A stretch of 51,204 bases of DNA from Betaproteobacteria bacterium (GCA_021413765.1 JAIOPT010000107.1:1-51204); one strand, 5' to 3'; positions 36,391 through 45,834 are shown, numbered from the stretch's first letter. Program-made: numbers and translations. The notes: a model not told the origin generated them from the sequence alone.

Positions 36391-37257
36391 ATGAATACCA
36401 TCAAGCCCATCGCACTTCATCAATCGCGCGGCATCGACCGCATAATCGAAGGTGTTGCCACCTCGGACGGCGCAGGCGTAAAGCTGACCCGCGTGCTTAC
36501 GGGCAAGGTGCATCACCGCTTGGATCCATTTTTGATGCTGGATGCATTCGGCAGCGACAACCCGGACGACTACATCGCGGGTTTCCCGGATCACCCGCAT
36601 CGTGGTTTCGAGACGATAACTTATATGCTCTCCGGACGAATGCGACATCGCGACAACGCAGGACACGAGGGGCTGTTGAAACATGGTGACGTTCAGTGGA
36701 TGACTGCTGGACGCGGCATAATTCACTCTGAGATTCCCGAGCAAAAAGACGGCGTGATGGAAGGTTTTCAGCTGTGGCTCAACCTGCCCGCAAAGCGCAA
36801 GATGGCCGAGCCGTGGTATCGCGACATCGCAAGCCAGGAGATTCCAGAATACGTAACAACAGAAAATGTTACCGTGCGTGTGATTGCTGGAACCAGCAAC
36901 GGCGTGGCGGGCGCTGTTACACGCGAAGATACTGAACCGATGTATCTGGATATTCACTTGCCTGCGGGCGCTTCGTTCTCGACGGCATTGCCTGTCTCGA
37001 ATAATGCTTTCATTTACGTCTATCGCGGCGCTGTGAGGGTTGGTGACACGCTGGTGGAATCGCATCGCATGGGGATCTTGAGCAACACAATGAAAGCCGA
37101 TGGCGTGACGCTCACAGCAACGAAAGATGCGCGTCTGCTCCTTATCGCCGGCAAGCCGCTTAACGAACCGATCGTGCAGTACGGGCCGTTCGTGATGAAC
37201 ACGCAGGATGAGATCCATCAAGCGATGGACGATTTCCGCAACGGCCGCTTTATATAA
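36391..37257 (+). CDS. Pirin family protein (possible quercetin 2,3-dioxygenase type)
   Basis: 288 residues, bicupin. Metal ligands are in FPDHPHRGFETITYMLSGRM and TAGRGIIHSEIPE, and the pirin C-terminal domain ends PFVMNTQDEIHQAMDDFRNG. Pirins bind iron; some cleave quercetin, others act as redox-sensing regulators. The function in this strain is not established. It sits in an apparent operon with the FMN reductase and ene-reductase, a pairing seen in stress-response loci. Confidence 0.93.
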   Translation: MNTIKPIALHQSRGIDRIIEGVATSDGAGVKLTRVLTGKVHHRLDPFLMLDAFGSDNPDDYIAGFPDHPHRGFETITYMLSGRMRHRDNAGHEGLLKHGDVQWMTAGRGIIHSEIPEQKDGVMEGFQLWLNLPAKRKMAEPWYRDIASQEIPEYVTTENVTVRVIAGTSNGVAGAVTREDTEPMYLDIHLPAGASFSTALPVSNNAFIYVYRGAVRVGDTLVESHRMGILSNTMKADGVTLTATKDARLLLIAGKPLNEPIVQYGPFVMNTQDEIHQAMDDFRNGRFI

Positions 37258-37301
37258 GTTTCAAATTTTTTTATGGCTCAATTCAAAAAAAGGAAAATAA
37301 T

Positions 37302-38369
37302 ATGACCACTACCCTGTTCACCCCCACCACGCTGGGCAAGCTGCAACTGAAAAATCGCATCGTCATGTCACCACTGACGCGTTGTCGCGCCATCGGCAAT
37401 GTTCCGAACGAACTGATGGAAAAGTATTACCGGTTGCGCGCCGAAGCCGGACTCATTATCACTGAAGGTACATCGCCTTCGCCAAACGGACTCGGCTATG
37501 CGCGTATCCCCGGACTATTTAACGACGCGCAAGTGCAAGGCTGGCGGAAAGTAACCGACAGCGTGCATCAGGCAGGTGGCAAGATATTTGCGCAACTGAT
37601 GCATACCGGGCGGGTTAGCCATCCCGCCAATATGCCAGCCGACGCCAAGGTTCTTGCGCCTTCTGCCATTGCCGCGCCGGGTGAAATGTGGACAGACAGC
37701 AATGGAATGCAGCCGCATCCTGTGCCCACCGCAATGAATGAAGCCGACATTGCTCAGGCCATCGCCGAGTATGCAAATGCTTCAAAGCGAGCGATGGAAG
37801 CTGGATTTGATGGTGTAGAGTTGCATGCGGCAAACGGCTACTTAGTCGATCAATTTCTTAACACAATTTCCAATCAGCGCACTGACCGTTGGGGCGGCAG
37901 TGTTGAAAATCGCATCCGCTTTGCAGTGGAAGTTGCCAAGGCTGCTGCCACAGCTATCGGTGCTGATCACATCGGCATGCGCATTTCACCTTATGGTGTT
38001 TTCAATGGTATGGCTCCCGATGCTGAAATGGACGCACTGTACGAATGCTTGATCGCCGAATTAAACAACATCGGCTTGGTGTATATCCACATCGTGGATC
38101 ACAGCTCGCAGGGCGCACCGGAAGTTAGCCCCGTGTTGAAGGCAAAGATGCGAGCCGCGTTCAAAGGAAAATACGTTATGTCAGGCGGCTATGATTTGGC
38201 TCGGGCGAATGCCGATCTCGATTTACAGCGTGGCGACCTTGTCGCATTCGGCCGCCCATTCATCTCCAATCCTGATCTGGTAGAAAAATTACGCAATGAC
38301 AGCCCGTTGGTATCACCAGACTCCAGTACCTTTTATACACCCGGGGAAAAAGGATACACCGACTATTAA
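37302..38369 (+). CDS. nemA: Old yellow enzyme family alkene reductase (NemA-like)
   Basis: 355 residues, FMN-dependent TIM barrel. NRIVMSPLTRCRAIGNVPNE is the N-terminal OYE signature; AGFDGVELHAANGYLVDQFL contains the substrate-binding His/Asn pair of classical OYEs; NQRTDRWGGSVENRIRFAVE and VAFGRPFISNPDLVEKLRN complete the family. NemA-type enzymes reduce N-ethylmaleimide and other activated alkenes. A ribosome site AAGGAAAA precedes the ATG. Last gene of the LysR-divergent set. Confidence 0.95.
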   Translation: MTTTLFTPTTLGKLQLKNRIVMSPLTRCRAIGNVPNELMEKYYRLRAEAGLIITEGTSPSPNGLGYARIPGLFNDAQVQGWRKVTDSVHQAGGKIFAQLMHTGRVSHPANMPADAKVLAPSAIAAPGEMWTDSNGMQPHPVPTAMNEADIAQAIAEYANASKRAMEAGFDGVELHAANGYLVDQFLNTISNQRTDRWGGSVENRIRFAVEVAKAAATAIGADHIGMRISPYGVFNGMAPDAEMDALYECLIAELNNIGLVYIHIVDHSSQGAPEVSPVLKAKMRAAFKGKYVMSGGYDLARANADLDLQRGDLVAFGRPFISNPDLVEKLRNDSPLVSPDSSTFYTPGEKGYTDY

Positions 38370-38551
38370 TGCTAATGATGGCTATGGCGGAGTCGTCGCT
38401 GCTAGTCTGCTATTCTATGTTTAGCTGCTATCTTATGATTTGACTCTGACCAGCTATTTTGTTTTTTTTGGTTACACCTAATGGAAGAATTCAAGAAGAA
38501 TCTGCGCATCATAAATTCCGCAACCAGTTCTACTGAATATAAAGGCTATGC

Positions 38552-39046
38552 ATGAACACTAATACCAAGACAGTGGCACTGATTATAGTCGGGGGTGCCT
38601 TGACGGCAATACTTGCTTTTTATTTCAAGGATAATCTCGCTCCAGCTGTGCAGTGTTCTGATGGTATGCGTAATCCTGTAAACATCGATAATTTCACCAC
38701 AAAATATTGGGCTAACTCTGCCGAGTTTGAAGCCAGCATTGCGGAAAAGGGAAAGTTGTCTGGAAAACTAAACCCGACGCAACTTAAAGCTTTAACTGAT
38801 GCCTTGCAGCAGGCGAACAAGTTCAGGAAAGTTTTAGTGGCTAGGTCTAATAGCTGCGCAATAACGAAGCTGCAATACGCCGAATTCGGTAGCCGTTTTC
38901 AACAGTTGGATAGCTTGTCGAGACGGATCGACAGTCTAGCTGCTGTTCCGAATCCGACTGATAGCGACAAAGCCGGGCTAACCCAGCTGATAGACGAATA
39001 TATCGCTTTTAGCCAGCAGCTAGCGAAGAGCTCCAAAAGCCAGTAG
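38552..39046 (+). CDS. Hypothetical protein with N-terminal membrane anchor
   Basis: Unrecognised. 164 residues, one membrane helix (about 7-26), then a helical soluble domain rich in Lys, Ser and Gln (FRKVLVARSNSCAITKLQYA, QLDSLSRRIDSLAAV) that may form a coiled coil. Two cysteines (near 35 and 102) could form a disulfide in the periplasm. It follows nemA by 182 bases and precedes the katG remnant on the same strand. Confidence 0.65.
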   Translation: MNTNTKTVALIIVGGALTAILAFYFKDNLAPAVQCSDGMRNPVNIDNFTTKYWANSAEFEASIAEKGKLSGKLNPTQLKALTDALQQANKFRKVLVARSNSCAITKLQYAEFGSRFQQLDSLSRRIDSLAAVPNPTDSDKAGLTQLIDEYIAFSQQLAKSSKSQ

Positions 39047-39174
39047 TACTCATCAGCCGTACATTCACCGACGGCGCATCCGCTTATTTCACGCGAGGGA
39101 AAATGGTTAGAGTAGAGATGGCTCTCACCTGCCCTCCCTCATCAGTAGTGTCGAGAACTCATGAGCAAGGGGGA

Positions 39175-39221
39175 CAAATCTTGACATCACGCATCCGGAC
39201 TAAACTTTGCGTCAAGATTTG
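39175..39221. repeat. Perfect 11-bp inverted repeat, possible mobile-element remnant
   Basis: CAAATCTTGAC (39175-39185) and GTCAAGATTTG (39211-39221) are perfect complements 25 bases apart, next to the broken end of the katG remnant. GTCAAGATTTGACCC resembles ends of REP-type elements as I recall them; this was not checked. Confidence 0.5.
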
Positions 39222-39294
39222 ACCCATTGATGTTGTGTTCGGTACCGCACTGACCGACTTTAATATTACTTTTATTATGCGTCACATCATCGAG

Positions 39295-40124
39295 CTGAAA
39301 TTTCAGATATTTGCCTCGGGGTTAAGCGATCCCGAACTTGTCAGAACGCCGCTAACTTCCGCGGCACCGACATGCGCGGCGGGGCTAACGGGGCGCGCAT
39401 TCGCCTCGAACCCCATAGAAATTGGGAGGCTAATAATCCGGATGAGCTGGCAAAGGTGCTGAAACGTCTTGATGGTATTCAAGCAGACTTTAACCGCGCG
39501 CAATCGGGCGGCAAGAAGGTATCGCTCGCCGATTTGATTGTTCTGGGCGGAGCCGCAGCTATTGAGCAAGCTGCGAAAAAAGCTGGTCATGATGTGCAGG
39601 TTCCTTTCACACCGGGACGCACGGATGTATCGCAAGAGCAGACTGATGTAAAACCTTTTGCTGTGCTTAAACCGACTGCGGACGGGTTTCGTAACTACTT
39701 CAGTGCGAATAACCGTAGATCGCTGGCGGAAATGCTGGTTGATCGGGCGAGCCTTCTGACCCTGATAGTTCCTGATATGACCGTTATAGTTGGCGGCAAG
39801 CGGGCCCTAAATGCAAATGCCGGACAATCTGCACATGGCGTGTTAACCGACCGGCCCGGGACGTTGAGCAATGATTTCTTCGTTAACCTGCTGGATATGT
39901 CGACCAAATGGGCGAAGTCATCCAAATCCGAGGGAGTTTACGAGGGGCGCGATCGCGGGACAGGTACGCTTAAATGGACGGCCACCTCCGTTGACCTTGC
40001 TTTCGGGTCGAACTCCGAGCTACGCGCTGTCGCAGAAGTCTATGCAGCTGACGACGCACGAGAGAAGTTTGTGCGCGATTTTGTTGAAGCGTGGACTAAA
40101 GTGATGTCCCTCGACCGCTCTTAA
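39295..40124 (+). pseudogene. katG: katG remnant (catalase-peroxidase C-terminal part, frameshifted)
   Basis: The open part from 39372 encodes the KatG C-terminal domain without interruption ([94 protein letters not shown]). Just upstream, another frame reads [18 protein letters not shown], which is the preceding KatG segment; about a dozen bases with the AWASASTF residues are missing, so the frame shifts. Nothing upstream of 39295 resembles KatG, so the haem-bearing N-terminal half is gone and the remnant cannot be an active catalase-peroxidase. Confidence 0.88.
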
Positions 40125-40176
40125 CCGTGATACTGGTGGAGAAAAAGGCTAGAAGTTTTGATCTTACGGTCTAAAC

Positions 40177-41115
40177 TTATCCATTTGCACGGCTTTGTGT
40201 TCCAGGCTGCAGTGACTCGCTTATACCCTGGCGGTATGGCATCGCTTGCAAGCCAAAAATGGACTCAATCTTGCTACTATCGAAGCGATAGTCATGTTCA
40301 AACTGGTACATCATTTCCTCGTTTTCGCGAAGCACTGGCATGAAGATACCCATGAGCCTCAGTATCCAACGAGGTGGAACTTGCAGCTTGTAGGGCTGAT
40401 TTGCCAACTCGCAAGCCAAACGTATGAAGCCTGCCCCCGTAAGTGGTTCCTTGGCCGTAGGCAAATGCCATGTTTGGCCATATGCCTCCAGTGATCTTCC
40501 TAGCGCTGCTAATGCATGGCCGATGTCCGGCGTATACGTAAAGGTGTGAACGGCATGCGGATTGCCTATCCACTGTGGCGATTTTCCTGCCTTGAGACGC
40601 TCAAATACCATGGCATGTGGAAAGCTGTTTACTGCATTAGGACCATAGAAGTCGGCCGCACGCACAATCATCGCCTGCAGATTGCCACTCCGCATTTCCT
40701 CTAGCAGCATGGTTGCAATCTTTGCCCTGACTTCGCCCTTCTTGCTGATCGGGTTGAATGGCGTATCCTCAGTCATCAATCCATCCACGCGCCCATAGGC
40801 ATATACGTTGTCCAAGAACACCAGACGGACGCCATGATGTATACAGGCATCAATAACATTGCGCATCACATTGGGCCATTGCTCTTGCCAGACAGACGTG
40901 TCGTACTTCAAGCCAGCCACCAGGTAGGCGACTTCACTTCCTGAAACGGCATTGTCGGTCGCATGCGCATCCAATAGATCGGCTACAAAGGTCTCATCGG
41001 TCGGATTGACCTTCCGAGGATTGCGACTCACCTGTCGGATGGCCGGGGAAAATGAAACAAGTGCCCGGGATAGCTCTCGAGCAATGACGCCATTAGCGCC
41101 GAGTATCGTGTACAT
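40177..41115 (-). CDS. NAD(P)-dependent epimerase/dehydratase (extended SDR)
   Basis: 312 residues. The N-terminal YTILGANGVIARELSRAL is an atypical GxxGxxA-like nucleotide motif, followed by LVFLDNVYAYGRVDGLMTED with a Tyr that fits the YxxxK catalytic position loosely, and ADFYGPNAVNSFPHAMVFERL. Family members act on nucleotide sugars or small carbonyls; the substrate is not readable. It converges with the katG remnant. The adjacent MocR gene lies upstream on the same strand, 79 bases away. Confidence 0.82.
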   Translation of the reverse strand: MYTILGANGVIARELSRALVSFSPAIRQVSRNPRKVNPTDETFVADLLDAHATDNAVSGSEVAYLVAGLKYDTSVWQEQWPNVMRNVIDACIHHGVRLVFLDNVYAYGRVDGLMTEDTPFNPISKKGEVRAKIATMLLEEMRSGNLQAMIVRAADFYGPNAVNSFPHAMVFERLKAGKSPQWIGNPHAVHTFTYTPDIGHALAALGRSLEAYGQTWHLPTAKEPLTGAGFIRLACELANQPYKLQVPPRWILRLMGIFMPVLRENEEMMYQFEHDYRFDSSKIESIFGLQAMPYRQGISESLQPGTQSRANG

Positions 41116-41194
41116 CGCTCTCTACACTCCTTAATATCAAGACCTACGGACGCCCAGCGACGTTCTAATCAACGAGAGACACGAATAGGTTGCA

Positions 41195-42589
41195 TCAGCC
41201 ATTTTTAAAAAACTCGAACGTTGCATCGTCGCCGCAATGAGCTACATTAAACCTGAACCAAGGTGAAGACTCCTGGTGTGGCCGGAACATCTTTCCGGGA
41301 GCAAGCATGATTCCCTCTTTTGCTGCAAGGCTTGCAATTTCGGCCGCGTTATTTTGGTCATTCAATTTTGCCCAAACAAACATCCCACCTTCCGGCTCAC
41401 AATAAAGCGTAAAGCCAATATTTTCGAGTTTTGTAATCGTGTTTTGTCGCGCCAGTTGCAATTTTGCTCGAAGCTTATCCAAATGTTTTCGGTAATGACC
41501 GTCAGTCAAGAGTTGATATATCAATCGTTCGCTCACTTCCGAAGTAGTAAGACCTGTCAGTAGTTTAACGTCACAGAGGCTCTCTGCGATTTCTCGGTTA
41601 CATGCAAAATATCCAACACGCAGACTTGCTGAGACCGATTTCGAAAAGCTGCTTACATAGATCACCCGATTGAGCTGGTCAAGCGTAGCAAGACGAGTTG
41701 CCGTCGCAGGATGAAAGTCACCATATATGTCATCCTCGACCAGCATCATGTCGTATTTTTCGGCCAGCTGAAGCATGCGATGAGCGACAGGCTGACTAAT
41801 GCTGGCACCGGTCGGGTTGTGCAAAATCGTATTGGTAAAAAAGAGCTTGGGATGATGTTCTATGATCAACGCTTCCATCGCACGGGTGTCTGGGCCATCA
41901 TTGTTCCAGGGTACCCCGACGATTTTGGCGCCAAATGATTTCAGCCCACCAAAAAGAATGAAATATCCCGGATCATCGACTAAAACAGCATCCCCTGGCC
42001 GTACGAAGTAACGAGTTACCAGATCCATCGCATGTGTCACTCCTGTTGTCAGGATGATCTGCGAAGTATCCGCTACCACACCGATATTGGATAACTTTCT
42101 TTGAAGTAAGTCCCTCAGGGGTAAATAACCACCCGGCGTGCCATAGGCAGTAAGGAACTCTCCATCTTTCAGTGACAATGCCCTCAAACTTTTTTTGATG
42201 CCTGTTTCTACCATCCATGAGGCAGGGAGCCACCATGCTCCCGGCATAGTCTTGCTAGCACGATCCTTAAGAGAATTCCGTAACAGCCAAACGACATCTA
42301 TTACGCTATCGAGTTTGTATGCCGCTTCCGATGAATCACGAGGTGCCGGACGAGATGAAACATAAAAACCAGAACCTTGCCTCGAATGCAGATATCCCAT
42401 CGCCACCAGCTTGTCATATGCCTGGACAACAGTGAATCGGCTTATCCCGTGATTTTGGGCGAAACTTCGAATCGAAGGCATGCGCGCGCCCGAGCGTATC
42501 GCCCTGTCATCTATCATTTTTTTGACGGCATTAGCGATCTGGTCAATCAGGGGTAACGGATCGTTTGAATCTAAACTTAACATTGGCAT
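41195..42589 (-). CDS. MocR-type regulator (GntR HTH + PLP aminotransferase fold)
   Basis: 464 residues: a GntR winged helix (about 17-75, PSIRSFAQNHGISRFTVVQA and GYLHSRQGSGFYVSS) joined to a class I aminotransferase-like domain with the PLP-lysine region VIYVSSFSKSVSASLRVGYF and HNPTGASIS. Members such as PdxR and GabR sense PLP, GABA or related ligands and regulate genes nearby. The upstream region has an inverted TACAGGT pair. Candidate targets are the divergent membrane protein gene and the epimerase gene. Confidence 0.93.
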   Translation of the reverse strand: MPMLSLDSNDPLPLIDQIANAVKKMIDDRAIRSGARMPSIRSFAQNHGISRFTVVQAYDKLVAMGYLHSRQGSGFYVSSRPAPRDSSEAAYKLDSVIDVVWLLRNSLKDRASKTMPGAWWLPASWMVETGIKKSLRALSLKDGEFLTAYGTPGGYLPLRDLLQRKLSNIGVVADTSQIILTTGVTHAMDLVTRYFVRPGDAVLVDDPGYFILFGGLKSFGAKIVGVPWNNDGPDTRAMEALIIEHHPKLFFTNTILHNPTGASISQPVAHRMLQLAEKYDMMLVEDDIYGDFHPATATRLATLDQLNRVIYVSSFSKSVSASLRVGYFACNREIAESLCDVKLLTGLTTSEVSERLIYQLLTDGHYRKHLDKLRAKLQLARQNTITKLENIGFTLYCEPEGGMFVWAKLNDQNNAAEIASLAAKEGIMLAPGKMFRPHQESSPWFRFNVAHCGDDATFEFFKNG

Positions 42590-42603
42590 GGTTAATAAAC
42601 CGG

Positions 42604-42640
42604 TACAGGTTGGTAAAATATAAAAATAATTGTACCTGTA
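42604..42640. promoter_or_regulatory. Candidate MocR operator
   Basis: TACAGGT (42604-42610) and its complement ACCTGTA (42634-42640) stand 23 bases apart, just upstream of the MocR start at 42589. MocR regulators often bind paired sites of this kind. No binding data exist here. Confidence 0.45.
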
Positions 42641-42768
42641 TTGTCAGATTATTGTTCTGTAATGTAAGGGCTGAGGGATAGGGATTGACGCGAAATATCT
42701 CTTGATCAACTGGCTTCTTCAGAAGACTTTAAAAAAGTGCGTAGCTTGACTGAAAAAGGAGTAACAAA

Positions 42769-43224
42769 ATGAATTCTCGATATGTTAAAGGATTTCTTGC
42801 TGTGCTGGTTGGCATGGCACTGAACTATTTGGGAGATAAAGCATTAGGGGTCAATATCGAAGTATTTACTGGCATTTCCACATTTACTATTGCCTGGATG
42901 ATAGATATATTTTTGGTGCCTTTCATCGTGGGTTTGGAGGTATCCTGGATTTTTGGTCTAGGCGGGAAATGGTTGGCTTGTTTACCTCCACTATTTGTGC
43001 GCTGCATCAGTTTTGTCTATCTAACCTATTTTGAAAATTCTTCTACGGATGCAGACATGTTTTTCCAAGTTCCCCTCGCCTACTGGGGACCTTGTCTCAT
43101 TTTAGTAGTGGAAGCTGCCAATTTTGGAGGAATTATCGGAGAGGTTTGGAAAGGTGTATATCGTCGTCCGAACAATGGAAATGGGGAAATAAATATGACT
43201 ACCACCACAAATATAACAACTTAA
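42769..43224 (+). CDS. Hypothetical integral membrane protein
   Basis: Unrecognised. 151 residues with a good ribosome site (AAGGAG). Three or four membrane helices (about 7-24, 37-61, 68-90, 102-125) and a short polar tail ending in a Thr-rich stretch (NMTTTTNITT). It may be a lipid-desaturase-like or transport-linked small protein, but no motif supports a function. It is divergent from the MocR gene, with about 180 bases between them. Confidence 0.65.
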   Translation: MNSRYVKGFLAVLVGMALNYLGDKALGVNIEVFTGISTFTIAWMIDIFLVPFIVGLEVSWIFGLGGKWLACLPPLFVRCISFVYLTYFENSSTDADMFFQVPLAYWGPCLILVVEAANFGGIIGEVWKGVYRRPNNGNGEINMTTTTNITT

Positions 43225-43577
43225 TCATTTTGTTAGTTAGTATATTTCAGTATTGCCGGGGCAGTACATTGCCATATGAAAAGCCACCCCTTGTGACTAA
43301 TTATTGTCTTAATAGAGAGGCCGACTGTAAGCCATTAGAAAGGATGAATATTTGGCATACATTTATCGTAACCGATAGTATTGGGCAGAAAATGGCCCAA
43401 TATACGTCTGAGCGGCCCCGTCTGGCGCAGTTTTAGCGTGGGATGCTCTACCCTCCGCCCCTAGTAAAAATGGGGCGCTATCCATTTAATCACTCTTGGA
43501 TAGACGAAAGAAGATTGTAGCCATGCTTCACGAAAAGTGTGGTCACCCCTTTTTTCATTTTTTGAGTGTGCCATTAT
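43225..43577. other. Intergenic region with a hairpin, no gene
   Basis: These 353 bases include a perfect 8-bp hairpin TATTGGGC / GCCCAATA (43379-43386, 43395-43402) and a copy of the minus-strand AATG-AAAA-GGGGT motif at 43543-43560. The plus-strand frame 43092-43436 overlaps the membrane protein gene and has no family support. I see no RNA gene. Confidence 0.4.
43543..43560 (-). repeat. Dispersed motif AAATGAAAAAAGGGGTGA, copy 4
   Basis: A variant of the motif at 30388-30404, 18 bases beyond the anti-sigma gene stop at 43578. Confidence 0.35.
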
Positions 43578-43766
43578 TCACTCATGATGCTCATTTTTTT
43601 TCTTCGCATAAGCACGCGTCATCAATCTGAGCGTATTCATCTGATCTTTGAAATTGTGGCAACCGCTGCACATAATCAGATGCAGCTTCAGTGAGATTCG
43701 CTCGGTGATCGAGAGGGGTCGTTCTTGCGCCTCGGACATTAGACGCGTAGCGTTATGGCAATTCAT
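43578..43766 (-). CDS. Soluble zinc-binding anti-sigma factor (zf-HC2 type)
   Basis: 62 residues from the ATG at 43764-43766 (MNCHNATRLMSEAQERPLSI); longer frames run into the sigma gene. Cys3/His4, His29, Cys33 and Cys36 (HLIMCSGC) fit the Hx3Cx2C zinc anti-sigma motif. There is no membrane helix, so it is a cytoplasmic ZAS-type anti-sigma. It overlaps the end of the ECF sigma gene by 14 bases. Paralogous to the protein at 49839-50036 (same length class, same MNC start). Confidence 0.85.
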   Translation of the reverse strand: MNCHNATRLMSEAQERPLSITERISLKLHLIMCSGCHNFKDQMNTLRLMTRAYAKKKNEHHE

Positions 43767-44391
43767 TATTTCGCTCTCCTTGCAGGTACCATTTGTTTTC
43801 GATGCACTCGCGCAAACGCAGACGCGAGCGATGCAACAGCACATGCAGATTGCTAATGGTCAAATCAACAGCGACACAAATCTCATCAACATCTAGCTCA
43901 ATAAATTCGCGCATCATGAACACCCGCGCTTGTTTGGGCGGCAAGCGTTCCAGACATGCTTCAAACATGCTCCAGAAATGAGTCTCGCGCAAGGATGCTT
44001 CGGGATTGCCCCATGCGACTGGTCGTTCATCTTGCTGCCAGTGTCCTTTTCGGTCGAATAGCAATTCAGAAAAATCCTCGTCCTCATCTTCCTCGCGTAA
44101 CAAGCTGCTGGCATTCACAACCCGTTGCTTGTGTCGCAGCGTATCCGCGATCTTGTTTTTCAGAATGGCAAATATCCAAGTCTTGAGTGCGGCGCGCCCA
44201 CCAAATGAAGATGCGTTCTTCAACGCACCGATCAATGCTTCCTGTACCGCATCTTCTGCCAAGTGACTGTCTCCAAGCTGGAGTGTAGCGAACTTTATCA
44301 TCTGTCTGCGCATATCCTCCAGAAATGCCGCATCAGCCAGAACATTTTCGGTCAGCTTGGCGATTTCCGTGTGGTCTTGATTGGCAGTCAT
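43753..44391 (-). CDS. ECF RNA polymerase sigma factor
   Basis: 212 residues. Region 2 is LGDSHLAEDAVQEALIGALK with the DNA-melting segment ALKTWIFAILKNKIADTLR, and region 4 is LPPKQARVFMMREFIELDVDEICVAVDLTISNLHVLLHRSRL. A ribosome site AAGGAAAG precedes the ATG. It lies between a FAD oxidoreductase gene upstream and its anti-sigma downstream, on one strand. A second copy of this sigma/anti-sigma pair is at 49231-50036. Confidence 0.94.
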   Translation of the reverse strand: MTANQDHTEIAKLTENVLADAAFLEDMRRQMIKFATLQLGDSHLAEDAVQEALIGALKNASSFGGRAALKTWIFAILKNKIADTLRHKQRVVNASSLLREEDEDEDFSELLFDRKGHWQQDERPVAWGNPEASLRETHFWSMFEACLERLPPKQARVFMMREFIELDVDEICVAVDLTISNLHVLLHRSRLRLRECIENKWYLQGERNNELP

Positions 44392-44479
44392 TACTTTCCT
44401 TCAGTTCAATCTCATTCTTCGCTCACAAAATTCAGCAGGCTAGCCAATCACCACCGCAATCGTGAGTGCGTTGATGATG

Positions 44480-45601
44480 TTATGCCGCGTCGTCGCGATT
44501 TAGTACGCCATACTTGTGCATGAAACGACGATCGATCCAGTTCTTCCAGACCCACACCCAATGGCCTTGCGCGCTGAACGCGCCCCAGGATGCGATGGCG
44601 TGTTTCGGGCCGGTCGCCAGTAAATACAAGGATTTTTTTCGCGGCCGGTAACTTTCAAGTGCATGCCCGTTGATGGCGGCGATCAGATTATGCGCCAATA
44701 CCGCCCCGGCAAATACCGCGTGTACACCCGAATGCCCGAGATGAATGTCTCCGCGCATGCACACATCTCCGGCAGCAAATACGTTGGGGTGGGAGACGCT
44801 ACGGTGATGCGCATCCACGAGGACGTAGCCCTGTTCATCCAGCGTAAGATCGGAGTTGCGCAGCCAAGCGGGCGGACGCGCACCGGTCGCCGCAATGATG
44901 CAATCTGCAGACAGGGATTGCCCGTTGGAAAGCGCGACCCCTTCCGAGGTACCCACTGCTTGCGCCTGAACAAGCGTGATGCCGCGCTGATCCAACAGCG
45001 CACGAGCGCGATGCTTTACCCCGTTCGCATGACCCGGCAAGATGCCGCTCTCCGAAGCGACCAACACAACTGACGCTTGCCTGCATCGCTGCGTGGCAAA
45101 AACATATTGCGCGGCAAATGCCAGCTCGACGCCAGCCGCACCGCCGCCGACCACCACCAGTTGGTAATGATCCTGTTGCGATGCAGCGTTGAGAATATTG
45201 GGCCAGCGTTGTATAAAATTCCCCAGCGGCTTGATCGGCAGTAGACACTCTCCCGCCGCCTCCAACAATGACAAATCGGTCTCGCTACCCACGTCGAGTG
45301 ATAAGCCATCGTATTCAAGGTGCGTGCCATCTGAGAGCGAGACTCGGCGCCGCTTGGCATCTATTCCAACGACTTGGGCAAAGATCAGGCGTGCCCCGGC
45401 GGATTCTGCCAGCGGACGCAGATCGATCCGACATTCCGACAGGTTGTAATGTCCGGCCATCCATCCCGGCAACATGCCAGAATAAATTTGATAAGGACTG
45501 GGGGTAATCAGCACGGCATCAATGCCCAATGGCTTTTGGGCAAGTGCTTTAAGCACGCTGAGTTGCGCGTGTCCGCCGCCGGCCATGATCAAACAATACA
45601 T
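44480..45601 (-). CDS. FAD-dependent pyridine nucleotide-disulfide oxidoreductase (SelD N-terminal domain type)
   Basis: 373 residues: FAD-binding MAGGGHAQLSVLKALAQKPL, QLVVVGGGAAGVELAFAAQY (second dinucleotide motif), and FAAGDVCMRGDIHLGHSGVH. The combination, with YSGMLPGWMAGHYNLSECRI, is that of the family (TIGR03169-like) found fused to selenophosphate synthetase in some bacteria; here there is no SelD domain. No CxxC redox pair is seen, so it is more like a type II NADH dehydrogenase or quinone reductase. It is the first gene of the operon with the ECF sigma and anti-sigma, and is probably a target of that sigma (inferred). Confidence 0.85.
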   Translation of the reverse strand: MYCLIMAGGGHAQLSVLKALAQKPLGIDAVLITPSPYQIYSGMLPGWMAGHYNLSECRIDLRPLAESAGARLIFAQVVGIDAKRRRVSLSDGTHLEYDGLSLDVGSETDLSLLEAAGECLLPIKPLGNFIQRWPNILNAASQQDHYQLVVVGGGAAGVELAFAAQYVFATQRCRQASVVLVASESGILPGHANGVKHRARALLDQRGITLVQAQAVGTSEGVALSNGQSLSADCIIAATGARPPAWLRNSDLTLDEQGYVLVDAHHRSVSHPNVFAAGDVCMRGDIHLGHSGVHAVFAGAVLAHNLIAAINGHALESYRPRKKSLYLLATGPKHAIASWGAFSAQGHWVWVWKNWIDRRFMHKYGVLNRDDAA

Positions 45602-45817
45602 TGAGTAGCCTCTTTCAACGAAAATTCAGTTCAAGGTTAAACATTAACAAAATAATATTGCCCATTGTATTTTTTAATAAATTTTGTCACGCTAGTACTG
45701 TCGTACAACAGGTACCATTTCTTACAGCTTCGAGTGCAATGCCTGAAGCCACGCTAGCACGCGAAAAATTTCATTGGTCGCTGCGCGAACGTTCCTCCTA
45801 CCAACTGAATCTCATGG

Positions 45818-45834
45818 TGCGACAATTTGTCGCA
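45818..45834. promoter_or_regulatory. 17-bp palindrome TGCGACAATTTGTCGCA
   Basis: Arms TGCGACAA and TTGTCGCA around one central T form a perfect palindrome about 217 bases upstream of the FAD oxidoreductase. Its form is that of a dimeric regulator site (for example Crp/Fnr-like), but I cannot name the protein. The interval 45602-45896 contains no other supported feature; an 84-codon plus frame there is rejected. Confidence 0.45.

Noticed and set aside
36373-37221. 282-codon minus-strand frame opposite pirin
   Set aside because: Antisense shadow of the pirin gene; no motif.
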